Shown here: in pieces, positions 21,539-33,100 of the stretch | How the letters are laid out: the number at the start of each line of letters is the position of its first letter | Position numbering within the stretch: the first letter of the stretch is position 1 | Assembly: GCA_013115125.1 (NCBI GenBank) | Contig: JABANN010000288.1 | Span: forward strand, 1-42,525 | Length of the DNA: 42,525 nt | Reading direction: 5' to 3' | Source: Perkinsus olseni | Taxonomy: Eukaryota; Perkinsozoa; Perkinsida | Position numbers and translations under genes: made by a program | The notes under the pieces: generated by a model | What the model was told of the DNA's origin: nothing | The model's database searches: none | The model's input: only the letters and a program-made list of their open reading frames with translations

Positions 21539-23540
21539 TCACAGAGTGAGGGAGGAGTCGACACCAACAGCCTCGCCCATGGCAACTAGTTCTTGTCTGA
21601 AGAGACCTTCGAGTTTATCCCAATCCTTCACCACCTTGGGATCGAGGGTTATGTTGTAGTAAATTTTACCATTATAAGATACCAGAGTTACCTACACATA
21701 AATAACGCTGCGTCGACAAGGACCCGCAACCCATCGGATAAAACAGATGCCTACTACCTGAGGTATGGCATTGCAGAACATCGCCTGGCTACCGGTAACT
21801 TCTTTACCGGCGAAATAGAGGCTAGTAGTGGGCCCTTTAACATTACTGAAGATAGCTGTATGGTTGGCAAAGACCTTCCTTGCGGTCTTCTGGTAGAACC
21901 CGATAGGAGCACGAGCGAAGAGCTGATTCATCATCCAAAACGAGACCTGAGCTTCCAGGCTATGCTTCACACGATTCATGGCCTTGCTCGTGATCATTAG
22001 ACGGGACTCCGGATCATTAGACCGGATGGACTGACAAGAGGGATGACCGTATCCAGTTCACAGCAGCTAGCTCATGCTGCCGCAATTCCTACCTTGGAGA
22101 GGTCAGAGCTGCAAAAAGAGAAGCCGTTGGTGAGCCTATCGTTGGCCGGCATATCATCAAGCTTTGCTTCGAAACCGAAAGGCAATAGCATTCGCATGAC
22201 TGTATTAGAGTCCACGGTATCGCCGGAGTAAGCCTTGATAGCTCCTACTGTGGCAGACAGCAGGACATCATTGATGGTGGTCTGATGAAGCGATATCCTG
22301 AATTCAAGCCTGTCAGCTGTAGCAGCGTCACCTTCTTGGGTGTCCTCTTGGTAATAGCTCTGACATACTCCAGCGAGAAGGGCTTGAACAACACAGCCCT
22401 CCTCGAACCAGACCAGCGCATATCACCCGCACGATGTTCCCTGGAGGTATTGAAGCTGAACGACGATTCCAGTGGCATGTAGCAAGCCCAAAGGAGGACG
22501 ATGAACGAACGAACCTGAGACGATTGGTATCAACCGAAGGTCATCAACCGCTTTTTAGGTGGATCTAGTGGACTTACGTATTCTATTGCCATGAGTATTG
22601 CCACAATGAAGCTGTTCCTTGGTGAGGAAGATGGCTTCTTAGCGGGGACAATCTTGGCCGGTGAGCCATCAGCGTTGGTAGCCATGGATTCGTACGCAGT
22701 AATCTAGGATGAGACAATCACCCCCATCTCCACAGTTAATACGCCCTTACCAATGAGAGGCCATCACCAATTGAGTGATGCGATCTGAATATAATACAGT
22801 CATCACCATCGGTAACCGGCAGCATGTGGACTTCCCAGGCAGGCTTAGTTAAATCTAGTGCATGACTGATGACCTGATAGATTCAGGAAAAAACCCTATC
22901 ACCGTGCCCCCTCAGCATCACAAGGGATTGTACATCGTTAATTTCTTCCTCCAGCGCCTTGCTGTCAGGGCAAGCAGCATGCATAATAACATGGTCCTCG
23001 ATGTTCACCTTCACCGACCTCCAGCTTTTGTTCTCAAAGTCGGGAATAGCGGAAAAACGATAAAAGTAAAGGAGCTGAATGCGATAATCGTCGACCTCCC
23101 ATACAGTAATCGTCAGTAGCCTACCTTATCTTGGAGGAGCTTCTCAACTCTGCGCTTCTCAGGCAGACCATCCTTGAAGTACATAGCCGAGTTGATGACC
23201 ATGCAAGTAGGGGAGGAATGGAGGCTTGGTGGGAAAGTGTCATTCTTAAGCATGTGTTCTTCCAACCAGGTCATTCGAAGGTGTCCATCTGAAGAAGCAG
23301 CCATACGAAGAAGAGGCCTCAAGGCAGTCAATCATCTTCCTCCGTTCTTTCTTATAAGCGAAGCCCCTCTCGTCCACCACCATCCATACCTGGAGCAGCA
23401 TGATCAGAAGTTTTCTTGGTATTGTGAAGGTATATGTATCCAGCGGCGATGAGGAGAACCCCGAGGGATGTCCAAGATACAGTAAAGACGGTAGCGCAGA
23501 GGAGGGCGAAGAATGCCCCAGCGCACAGAAAGAAGACCAT
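21539..23540 (-). CDS. Wax-ester synthase / diacylglycerol acyltransferase (WS/DGAT), copy 1
   Basis: Nine exons: 23390-23540, 23125-23288, 22934-23074, 22751-22873, 22578-22703, 22332-22514, 22093-22281, 21758-22030 and 21539-21691. They sum to 1503 bases, 500 residues. The N-terminus carries one or two hydrophobic helices (ALLCATVFTVSWTSLGVLLI), then MTWLEEHMLKND. The acyltransferase motif HHSIGDG (HHxxxDG) is intact in exon 4. The C-terminal DUF1298-type region shows TINDVLLSATVGAI, FANHTAIFSNVKGP and YFAGKEVTG. The enzyme transfers acyl groups from acyl-CoA to fatty alcohol or diacylglycerol, making neutral storage lipid at ER or lipid-droplet membranes. Every intron has the same position and phase as in copy 2. 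One exon segment is almost identical in DNA to copy 2, unlike the rest. Confidence 0.93.
22328..22442. repeat. Near-identical 115-base segment shared with 24706-24820
   Basis: Compared base by base, the two segments differ at a single position, although the surrounding exons of the two WS/DGAT genes are clearly diverged. It covers most of exon 6 (encoding RAITKRTPKK and REHRAGDMRW). This is best explained by recent gene conversion. Confidence 0.9.
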
Positions 23541-23919
23541 AGCACGGCAAAAGCGAAAGGCGAAAACTACTGCTCGGTACCGAAGTGAAGGACTCCACTA
23601 ACAGGGAGAAGAGAGCAGCATTGTCACGCTATGGGGGCTTGGAATATACATGAACCCCTCCATACTTCAAGTCAATATGTAGATGAATGCTCCAAGTACA
23701 ACTCATGGCTAGCCCCCCCCCCTCACTAGCGAACACAAAATTTGTCCCAGATGTCAACATCGACGAAACCGCAGAAGGCATTCTACGGACGATAGCTTAG
23801 CAGAAAACACACCACACGACGGCCAAAAAAGCGATCCAAGAGCATGGTGACAAAAAAAGACAGAACGATTGGGGTTCAAGAGTACGAGTATATATATGAT
23901 AGCTCGTCCGCTGATGGAA
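23541..23919. other. Spacer between the WS/DGAT copies
   Basis: A 379-base spacer that must hold the promoter of copy 1 and the 3' end of copy 2. It has a C run at 23716-23723 and a TATATATAT run at 23890-23898. No gene is seen. Confidence 0.6.
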
Positions 23920-25814
23920 TCAGAGGGATATGTCGGAGGGCACGCCAACGGCCTCGCCGAGCTCGACAAGTTCTTTTCGGAAGAGCTGCTCAAACCTGGG
24001 CCAATCCTCAACGACTTTATGATCTAGGGTTACATTATAATACACCTTCCCATTGTACGATATAAGAGTGACCTAAAAAGGGGAGCTTATATCATGACAA
24101 CGATGGAAGTGAACTACCTCAGGTATGGCATCCAGGAAGATGCCCTGTACGCCAGTAACCTCTTTACCAGCAAAATAAAGGGTATTATTAGCAGGACCCG
24201 GTACATTACTGAACAGCATGGTGTGGTTAGCGAAGTATCTCTTAGCAATGTACTGGTAGACCTGTACTGGTAATAGAGGGAATAATACATTCATCAACCA
24301 GAACTCAACGAAGGCTTCCATGCTCTTCTTTAGACGGTTCATGGCCGTGTTGGTAGCCAACACTCGTGATACTGGATCAGTAGCTCTTATGGCCTGACAC
24401 CAGCAGTACAGTACAGATGCAACAACACTGAGCCGAATGGACCCACTTTGCTAAGATCACAGGCATTGATTGAGAATGAATTGGTGAGTCTGTCAGTTGG
24501 TTCCTTGTCTGGCAGATTGGCAGGGAAGCCTAGAGCGAGGAGAGTCCTCATAGTGGTCGTGTGGTCGGCTGTTTCTCCAGAGTAGGCTCTGATGGCCCCA
24601 ACAGTGGCAGACAGCAGGACATCGTTGACGGTAACCTTAATGAACACACAACATAGGAACTCGATCGTCACTAGTATTGTTGAAGAAAACAGCTCTGCCG
24701 TGTGCTCACCTTCTTGGGTGTCCTCTTGGTAATAGCTCTGACATAATCCAGCGAGAAGGGCTTGAACAACACAGCCCTCCTCGAACCAGACCAGCGCATA
24801 TCACCCGCACGATGTTCCCTAGGAGTATGCGAGCTGATCGATGACTCTAGTGGCTGGAAGACAGTGTACAAGATGTGCAGAGCCGAGCGTATCTGATGGT
24901 GAATGGGTCTAATACCACATATCAAACCATTCAGCTGAAGACAATACCGAGTCGAGGAACATGAGTATTAGCCTAGTCAGTGTCATCTCAGGGCGAGAGG
25001 GCATTGGCTTGCCGGGGATGACTTCAGCTGGGGATCCATCAACGTCTGTCGCCAGACACTGATAAGCCGTCACCTACCGCAGGGCTCGATATAGTGTTTG
25101 AATGCGCGACAAGCATCCTTACAAGAGAGAGGCCATCGGCCATGGAATGGTGAGTCCTGAAGAGCATACAGTCCTCACCATTTCTCACCGGCACCATATG
25201 CACCTCCCATAAAGGCTTAGCAGGGTTTAGAGGGACACTTATTATCTGATAGCACAGCCGTGAACAAGCAATGCAAAGCACATTCCACAGTAGTACATCG
25301 TTGATCTTATCTTCCAATGCTTGGGTATCAGCGACAGGCTGATGATAGACCAAATGGTCTTTGACGTCAGCATCGACAGCTTTCCAGGTCCTATGATCAG
25401 GGTCAGCTACCGAGGAGAATCGGTGGTATTTGAGTAGCTGAGGAGCGGTGCCACTGATGGTGACGCCTCACTGCTATGGAAGGCATGTTACCTTATTAGT
25501 GAGGACGTCCTCTACCTCCTTGGTTGCAGGCAGGCCATCCCGGAAGAACATAGCGGAGTTGATGACGTAACAAATCGGAGATGCCTGCATGTAGGCCGGA
25601 AAGGCATCGTTCTTGAGCATATGGGCCTCCAACCAGGTCATGGGTAAGGGGGCTGAGGCCGTGAGAAACATGAACCTCTCAGCGAGAAGCGCAGGCTCTC
25701 TCAAGTACCCTGTTTCTGTGATTCCGCCTTCCTTTTTCGCTGGACATGATACCAGTAGCCCACTAGGAGCCCTATTGCGCTGCTGAACCACGTCAACAAC
25801 GATGAAGATGTCAT
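23920..25814 (-). CDS. Wax-ester synthase / diacylglycerol acyltransferase (WS/DGAT), copy 2
   Basis: Nine exons: 25709-25814, 25492-25652, 25297-25437, 25123-25245, 24948-25073, 24710-24892, 24447-24635, 24118-24393 and 23920-24072. They sum to 1458 bases, 485 residues. One N-terminal membrane anchor (LLTWFSSAIGLLVGYWYHV) is followed by MTWLEAHMLKNDAF. The catalytic motif is HHSMADG. The C-terminal part has TVNDVLLSATVGAI, FANHTMLFSNVPGP and YFAGKEVTGVQGIF, with the SNVPGP signature of the family. The 51-base intron at 25246-25296 is stop-free and in frame; comparison with copy 1 shows it is an intron. The anchor differs from that of copy 1, so the two enzymes may differ in placement or substrate. 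It starts 400 bases from a divergent plus-strand gene. Confidence 0.95.
24706..24820. repeat. Partner of the 115-base segment at 22328-22442
   Basis: Same orientation, 114 of 115 bases identical to the copy-1 segment. The single difference changes Glu to Asp in the encoded L(E/D)YVRAITK. Confidence 0.9.
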
Positions 25815-26214
25815 AAAAAACAAACCAACTCGAAGATCCGGAATACTACAGTACAGAAGCAGGCTCTGCCATCCGCGTATGGTACAGGGAAACAGACCCT
25901 CCCAGGCTAGCGATCCACCACCAGTTACAGAATAAAACCCAGTGACAAGTGCTCTGATGATAGCAATACGTAATCCGAGGGTAATACTCGCTCAAATTAC
26001 TCTAGATGGCGGAGGCCCGCAGGCATATAAAGCAACCCGCCGATTTTTAAGATAGCGGTGTTACACGATATACAAAATGTGAAACAAAAAACGCTCTTCA
26101 AGCGGAGCGACGCAAGCGCGACGCTAGATACGGAGGTAGCGAAGGATTCGTTTGATAAGGTATACTCACTTCAAGGAGTAGTTTTTGTTATATTCAGTAC
26201 CCTGTCAGCCTCCA
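25815..26214. promoter_or_regulatory. Divergent promoter region between WS/DGAT copy 2 and VxVP/CYSTM member 2
   Basis: A 400-base interval between two genes transcribed away from each other, so it must carry both promoters. I see no clear TATA box. Placement is from gene orientation only. Confidence 0.5.
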
Positions 26215-26629
26215 ATGTCCTCCAGCAATATAGTAATGGTACAGGTCCCTGAGGGTGCCAATCCTGGTAGTACCATACAAGTGGTTAACCCTACCACTGG
26301 GCAGCCCTTCCAAGTACAAGTGCCAGCTGGAGTCTATCCCGGTCAAACCTTCCAAGTACAGATGACCTCCCCCGCCTTAGCACAAGCCCAGCCTATGTAC
26401 TACCGCCCTCCGTTAATGTCCCCTTACCGCGAGCGGGTATTGTAGGTACAACCAAGCGCCACCTCAAACAGTTATAATTCATGAGAGTCACCAGCCGTAT
26501 GATAATGATAAAGGCGGTGGTGACGGATGCTGTGCTTGTCTGCTAGGTAAGAAAGATGGCTTATTGTTCTCCTTATCAACCCCCTCAGGTATGTGTGCGT
26601 GCTGCACTCTATGTGCATTGATGGACTGA
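26215..26629 (+). CDS. VxVP-motif / CYSTM-tail small protein, member 2
   Basis: Three exons: 26215-26396, 26446-26546 and 26589-26629. They sum to 324 bases, 107 residues. Two units, VQVPEGANPGSTIQVV and VQVPAGVYPGQTFQVQ, match member 1 almost word for word. The middle is Pro/Gln-rich (AQPMYNQAPPQTVIIHESHQ), then GGGDGCCACLLGMCACCTLCALMD. The last intron interrupts the Cys tail after LLG, exactly as in member 1. The 49-base first intron was inferred because the unspliced frame ends at once in a TAG and loses the tail. It probably associates with membranes through the Cys-rich end. Function is unknown. Confidence 0.8.
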
Positions 26630-26926
26630 GAAGTGTGTTAAGTCGTGCAGCAGGTGACTACTATTCTTACTCGGGTTCTCGCACTTTAGCAGTGGTGAAT
26701 TCCCTTTGCTGAGGTATGGTGCTTGGCTGGTGTCCTGCTTACCGACCTCGGACGTTGAAAGTTAACTTTAATCTTCTATCTATAGAGACCCTCTTATTGC
26801 TGCAAAGAAGTCTCCTTGTAGTACATGCGGTGTAGTGTTGTTCCAGTGATACATTAAGGGACCATTGCTGCTAGGTTCTTTAACAGTTCTTAACCATTTT
26901 ACCAGCTCCCTACGAACTCTATCAGG

Positions 26927-27561
26927 ATGGATAGTCGGACGATAGTGGTAATGCTGGAGGGTTGAGGAACGAACTGGGCTTGATAATCCTGTAGCTAGTG
27001 GTGTTAGAATACCCTGGCTGCTACGTCAGGTTAGAGTCCCAGATGCTGCAACGACAGGGACTATAATTCGACTGAAGGACCCTGTCACAGGCATTGACTT
27101 GCAGGTAGGCCACGTCCTTTCCTCATCATATATCAGACCACTGTGAATAGGTCCGAATACCCGTAGGTGTGGGCCCCGGAGACACCTTCGTTGTCGAGCG
27201 GCAGAGACCAGTGCAGACAGGAGCAGTGGTGTAGGTTGGTACCATCGTGGCTCCTTGGTCAGCGAGTCTCCCCTCATAGGACGGAAGGTATACCGCTGTC
27301 GGACGCTACCATGTCTACTTCGCCAGTACAGGAGGCAGTAGTGGTACCTGGACCACCTGCCCAACACCATCATCGAACTTTCAAGTCCTATTCCTGCATG
27401 TGCAGTAATAATGCTGGACTGCATCTGTGCTCTATCGGCTATACTTCCTTCCAGGTCCATGCTTCTCTGATGGTGATGGCTGCCACTGCTGTAAGCTGCG
27501 GTGTATATGCCCTTGCTGTACCATCATCAGGCCCCACCGTCATGATGATGATGTCGGGTAG
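26927..27561 (+). CDS. VxVP-motif / CYSTM-tail small protein, member 3 (diverged)
   Basis: Five exons: 26927-26947, 27030-27104, 27151-27228, 27332-27404 and 27455-27561. They sum to 354 bases, 117 residues. The paired units are VRVPDAATTGTIIRLKDP and VRIPVGVGPGDTFVVE, clearly related to members 1 and 2 but more diverged. The linker contains VVVPGPPAQHHHRTF. The tail is DGCHCCKLRCICPCCTII and ends in a His/Asp stretch. The first exon encodes only seven residues; it was chosen because it restores the usual short lead before the first VxVP unit. It follows member 2 by 297 bases, so the two look like an old tandem duplicate. Confidence 0.75.
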
Positions 27562-27756
27562 TCTAATGAATGCCTAATCTCAAAGACGCTGTAGCTCTAC
27601 TGTATACCCTTGCACCTTTTATATATAATCACTGCCATATCTACAACCTCGTTACGGTTTCACCGTTGTGCTTGCTGCTGGATTTATTTTATTCCCATAA
27701 GCTCGGCCGTCAGATTCCTAGACTAAGTCGTATTCTCAGTGCCTTTTCATAGCAGG

Positions 27757-29957
27757 ATGTCCGCCGATAATCATCATCGTCACCAATCAGAGGGGCTAGG
27801 ATGCTGCTCTACGGCAGTATCATCCGACTCGGAGACCTCAGGAGTCGCTGACGGGAGCACAGTTGCGGTGATTGGCTCGGGACTGGCAGGTAGGCATGAT
27901 GACAGGGGAATGTCAGTAACACCTCCAATGGATGATTGATTCATAAAATGCGTCGCTACAGACCAGGGACTCGCTCGAAACGAGTGTTTCAGCATCAGCG
28001 TCTCTTGGCACTGGGACCTGGTCTTCTGGCCCAGAAGTTCTGGGTCTGGCTGTTCGCTGATCAACCAGGCATATGGCGATCGTATAGCAACAAACAGTTC
28101 CGGATTCGCTGAGGGCCATTCTCTGGTTGCATCAGGGCTCACGACAGCCTGGGCCCTCTGCAACGGTGGCGATATCAGCGGTTGCAGGACCATCCGTGAG
28201 GTTACTATCTATGAACGTGCTGACAATCTAGGACTGTGTAGTCAGTCCCTGAGGTAGTACGACTGGGTCTTGCTACCCGGTACTCCCCTTCTCAGCTATT
28301 CCCCAACACTGACTGTAGACGTCCCCTATAGGGCCACCTCTGGGGCGTACTATCCCACCTCAACCCGACTGTGCCGTAAACTTGGCATACAATTCGTTAA
28401 GTCCGATTGGTCTATATCCTGCACAAGAGCCGAGGACCCACATCGAAGACCATTCTTCGAATTCCGGAATTGGGTTTTATCCGTCGGTAGTATAGGGGCA
28501 CTTGCTAATCTTGCATTTCCTTAAAGCAGTAGTACCCTTATCAGGCTCCTTCTCCATTAAACTGAAGGTACCAATAGTGTCGGCGGCCCTCAGTAGTCTA
28601 CTCTTCACTCTGTCCGCCATTTTTAACATCATCTACTTCACCCTCACTATGCCGTCACCGACTTCCACCACCCACCTGCAGCACATCACCATAGCCGACT
28701 GGATGGCATCACAGGCATATCCTCATGATTTCATCTACAATATCTTTCTACCCTGGTTGGCCATTTTCTGCAGCCTCTCTGTTGAGAGCGCTGCCCTCTG
28801 CCCAGCGGATGTTGCAGTGGAGTTCCTTAGAGCTCACTGGGGCGACGCGAGGACCTTCTGGAAGAAGTGGAGCGACTTGGGTGATGATAATTGCATAAGA
28901 CGATTCGCTGGTAATGGGATTAGAACCCTCGCGGAAAAGTTAATAGAGGATTCAAGAATTGCAGTCAAGCTCAGTGCCGAGGTGAACACTTTGGACGCTC
29001 TTCTGAATGTGTATGATTACGTTGTGGTTGCTACGGAGGCACCCACGGCCAGTAGGCTCCTTAATTCCGCCGATGCCGACAGGAGTTCACTACTCGACGA
29101 GCTCAGACATGAGCGTAGTGTGGTATGGATGCATAGGGACCAGCGTATGCTACCCGACACCACCAACGCTGCCTGGCGCCCAGGGCTCAATCTCTTCATC
29201 AAATCCCCCGTTGGTGATGGACACCTTGGAGCCGCTACCGAGTCAACTAATGCGTGTAGAAAGGGGAGGATAGCTTGCAATGCGTCAAGGGACTCGCTTA
29301 GATGTATCAGTATACCTTCCGTCGTGCGACTCTGAGTTGAGGAAGGAGATGAGGGACAAAGGAGAGGATATGGTAGTAGTATAGCCGAAGATAAAAGAAG
29401 GAGTGCTTTGCTGTATGAAGGTCATCCAAACATGGTCGCCATTGGATTTGATGTCATCACAGCCTAAGGCCCTCTTACGCGAGCCTTCGTACTTCACCCG
29501 CCCCGTCCTCACAGTAGAGTACTTCAACACAGTAGCCGCTCTGAGCAAGCTCAATGGACGACATAGAGTGTATCTAGCAGGCAGCTATAGTTATGCTGGC
29601 AATAGGAAGATACCTCTGCTGGAGAATGCTATGCTATCGGTAATGCGTTACAGGCTCCCTACCTCTCCCGTATCCCGGAATTGTCCGACATGAGCCGCGT
29701 AGTAGACGTCATTGTGAGTAATTCGCTTCTGATTAGCTCGTTCCACTTCGTGCTGCTGAACAACAGCCCGTATCGTAGTTGGTATGGTATTGAGGGGATA
29801 ATCAACTTGCTGCTGCAGTAGTGTCTACGTGTACCGAAGTGCTCGCGGTTGCGTGCTGAAGCGGTCCTCACGTCTTGTCTTTCAGGGTATATCAGCGGCC
29901 GCCAAAATACTGAACGTGGGAGAGGATAGACTCCTGTACAACACCCTGGGCTTATGA
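27757..29957 (+). CDS. COG2907-type FAD/NAD(P)-binding oxidoreductase (amine-oxidase-like)
   Basis: Exons: 27757-27889, 28136-28237, 28319-28486, 28530 to about 29220, about 29421-29639 and 29886-29957. The Rossmann signature is VAVIGSGLAG, continued across the first intron by LTTAWALC…TIYERADNLG. Later segments match the family: ATSGAYYPTSTRLCRKLGIQ, IRTLAEKLIEDS, YDYVVVATEAPTASRLL, LTVEYFNTVAALSKL, and VYLAGSYSYAGNRKIPLLEN followed by GISAAAKIL. Exon 4 may include a membrane-like stretch (SAALSSLLFTLSAIFNIIYF). Bacterial relatives lie beside cyclopropane fatty-acid synthase genes, and plants fuse such a domain to that enzyme, so a role in lipid modification is plausible. The junction near 29220-29420 is not resolved. 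The two 246-base introns are long for this window. Confidence 0.85.
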
Positions 29958-30106
29958 TTCCTTATCCCCATGATCGCTCGTCGGCTCTTTCTTCCTCATG
30001 CAAGGGGCAACGGTCACTGCGCTACTCTGGGTTTAGTTGGGAGTTAAACATCAGCGGTCACTACTCTAACGACCAATGCTTGTTAGTGTTTTACTAATAC
30101 TTTTCC

Positions 30107-33100
30107 ATGCTAGCAGCAGCTACTGGTAGTGGTAGCAATGCTGAGGGCTGGCCAGATATCACGCCCCACACCCCAGCCGCTATGTCACTGAATGGATCGG
30201 CGGCGATGCCTCAATCGGGTCCCTTCTGTACTCAGCCTTTCCCACAGCAAGGGGGCCTCGACGCCCCGTTTTTTGATGAGGGTGCTCATGATGATAAGAA
30301 TGATTATGAGGCTGATGAGGACCCCCTGTCGGAGGACCCTGAAGCCCCTCCTGGTAGTAGCGCTTCTCATAAGATTCTCGACTGTTTTTGTCAGGAGGTG
30401 CCTGGAAGCTGCTATACCTCCAGGACCAATGGCAGCAACTGCACAGTGCTTTAACGACCTGTGCTGAGCAGATGGGGGTCAGTGCAGCTCAGCTTGCTTC
30501 TGATACGATACCCCTCAGCAGGTAGTAGAGGATGAGGGAGTGGGCGACGGTGGTAGAGGCAATAGGCATATCATGAACGATGATACCCAAAAGAATGCTG
30601 GTCCGCGGTCCTCTTCTGCCACCATCCTGTAGCATTATTAAAGTGATAGCAATCATCCCCCTCGTTGCACTTTCCATCCCGAATGCCGATGATTTCGGTG
30701 ACAGTTGAAAGATTTCCGGCGTGCAAGGGCAGACCCTTCCTCATGGTCTTCCAGCCTAGCCGCCAGCGTTCACTACACTGTGCTGTGCAGATTCGACAAG
30801 GTATCATCATCCTTACGGAACCTCCTGAAGCAAGTGGAGGACTTTTGTAAACAGCTAGAAGAGCAGGTTGACGCTATTACTCCAGAGTTTGATAATTTTT
30901 ACACACTAGTACAGGGGTGAGTGTGCAGAAGTTCAAGTCCTCTTCGCACCGTTACAGCGCGTAGGTACGAGGATGAGGTGAATTCCTATAAAGCAGCCCG
31001 GCAGCAAGCCATTGATGCTCTCGATAAGATCACTCATGAAAGAGATCATGCTCGGAAGATGCAAAAACTTGAAGTATGGCTGATCGCTGTCGTCGCTAGG
31101 TTATTGACATGCTCTCTCAGGCGGACACCAAAGAGCGGATAGCTCACTTGCTAGAGGTCGAACGGAAGGCGAAAATTGAGGTAGGACGACGATGTTGAGG
31201 GGCCTCGAGGGAAGGTCCTCGCTATCGCTGCTGCAGGCGTTAGCATTGCTGGACGCAGCTAAGAAGGAACGGGATCGGGCACTACTCAGAGTGCAGTCGG
31301 AGCAGGCGGATAAGGCGGCTGCGATGAAGTTGGTAGAGGTAATAACTGTGGTAGTGGTGGCAAGGGACTAGTGGCACTGTTCTGTATGGATCAGGAAGCT
31401 ACGGCAGCTCAACGTGCAGCTGCAGCCGCCTCAGAGAAGGACAAGCAGCTCAGAGAGAATGCTGAGAAGCAGGCTGATGATGAGCGTAGTCAGCGAAGGG
31501 AAACAGAGAAGACTCTAGAGAACGAAAAGAAGGCTCGTGATGAGGTAATGAAGGTTCTGCAGACCACCCGTAGGCAGGTCATGAAGCGGACCTCTTATTG
31601 CTCAGATCGCTGAGAAGCTGGAGAATGAAAAGAAGCTTCGAGCTGATCAGGACCTCAGTGCCGAGGACGCTCAGAAGAAGATAGATGAACTCCAGGTAAT
31701 GGTTGCTGCTGCTGATGATGATGACCCCTTCACATCCTAGCATTGGTTCACCATTATCAGGGAGCTATCGATAAGGCTGTTGCTGATAGAGATGAGGCCG
31801 TGTCCAGGATAGAGGCGGCTGAGAAGGCTGCTGATGAGGCGGAAGATGCTCAACGAATTGATATGCATATGGTACGCCACTTAGTGCGGATAGACGGACT
31901 ATCAGTAGATGCTTTCCTTACAGCGACAGAAGGCGGAAGCCTCTCTGGAAGACTATAAGCAGAAGCTTCAGGAGGCTCAGGATAAAGCAGCTCAGATGCA
32001 GGAGGCATCTGATGTGAGTCTCTCGGCCTCTAGGCTCGCCCTGGATGATGCCTCCACCTTATCAGTCCTTGGATGCACTCACGGCTGAGCGGGATAAACT
32101 ACAGGGTGACCTCGAGGAGGCGAAGAAGGCACAGGAGGATCTCGATGCTAAAGTAGGGCCGGTAGTTACTGGAGGATCTGACTAGCTCTTCTCAGTACAA
32201 GGACGCGTCCGAACAGATCGCGCAGTTGAGCAAGGACGCTCAGGAGTTGCCTGAGGTAAAGGAGAAGCTCCAGCAGATGGAAGCCGAGTTGAAGAAGGCA
32301 AAAGAGACCACTGATGCTGCTGTGAAGGAGAAGGCTGATGCTGTAATAGGACGCAGAGTCCAGGGATGGCTACTCATGGATGGTAATGGTAGGAGGCAGC
32401 GGCAGCCAAGGCTGGTGACAGGGCGAAGACGGCAGAGCAATCGGCTACCGAGGCCAAGGGCCGACTGGAAGGGTAGTAGTAGTAGAGGTGGACACTCCCA
32501 GCTGGTAATGTTGGTGGATCGGCAGGCTCCAGCAAGTGCTATCTGGCGAGAGGCAGAAGCTGCAAAGTGTACAGCAAGAGTTGGAGAAGGTTAAGAATGA
32601 GCTGGCTCAGAGCAAACAGGTGAGGCAGCAGCAGCAGCCCGGTGTGGCAGTAATACTTCATGACGTTCAATTTAGCAACTTGACACTGAGAAGATGGCTC
32701 GAGCCCAGGCTGAGAAGGATTTGAAGGCGTTGAACACCCAAGTGCAACAGAAGGATAAGGAGCTTACCCAGGCCCAGGCACAGTTGAAGGCTGTCCAAGG
32801 AGAGAAGGAGCAGTTGCAGAAGAAGGCTGAAGGTCAGTGGAGGAGTGCAAGTTAGTGTCCACCTATCGCCATCTCAGATGGACGGAATGCTCGGGAGGAC
32901 CTCACACGGCAGCTCGCTGATGAGAAGAAGAATAGCGCTGCTGCGAAGCGGGAGGCTGACAAGCTTGCTGGGCAGGTGGATGACTTGAACCAGAGGATAG
33001 AGGTGATAGCCCAGAGATACCCAGGACACTACGCTCAGAAGATTGTGTGTAGGAGGCGAAGAATGAGGTGAAGACGGCCAAGGCACAGACTGATGCAGAG

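Noticed and set aside
26630-26926. Possible third exon set between VxVP members 2 and 3
   Set aside because: Both genes close with clean stops and starts, and nothing between them continues a frame in phase.
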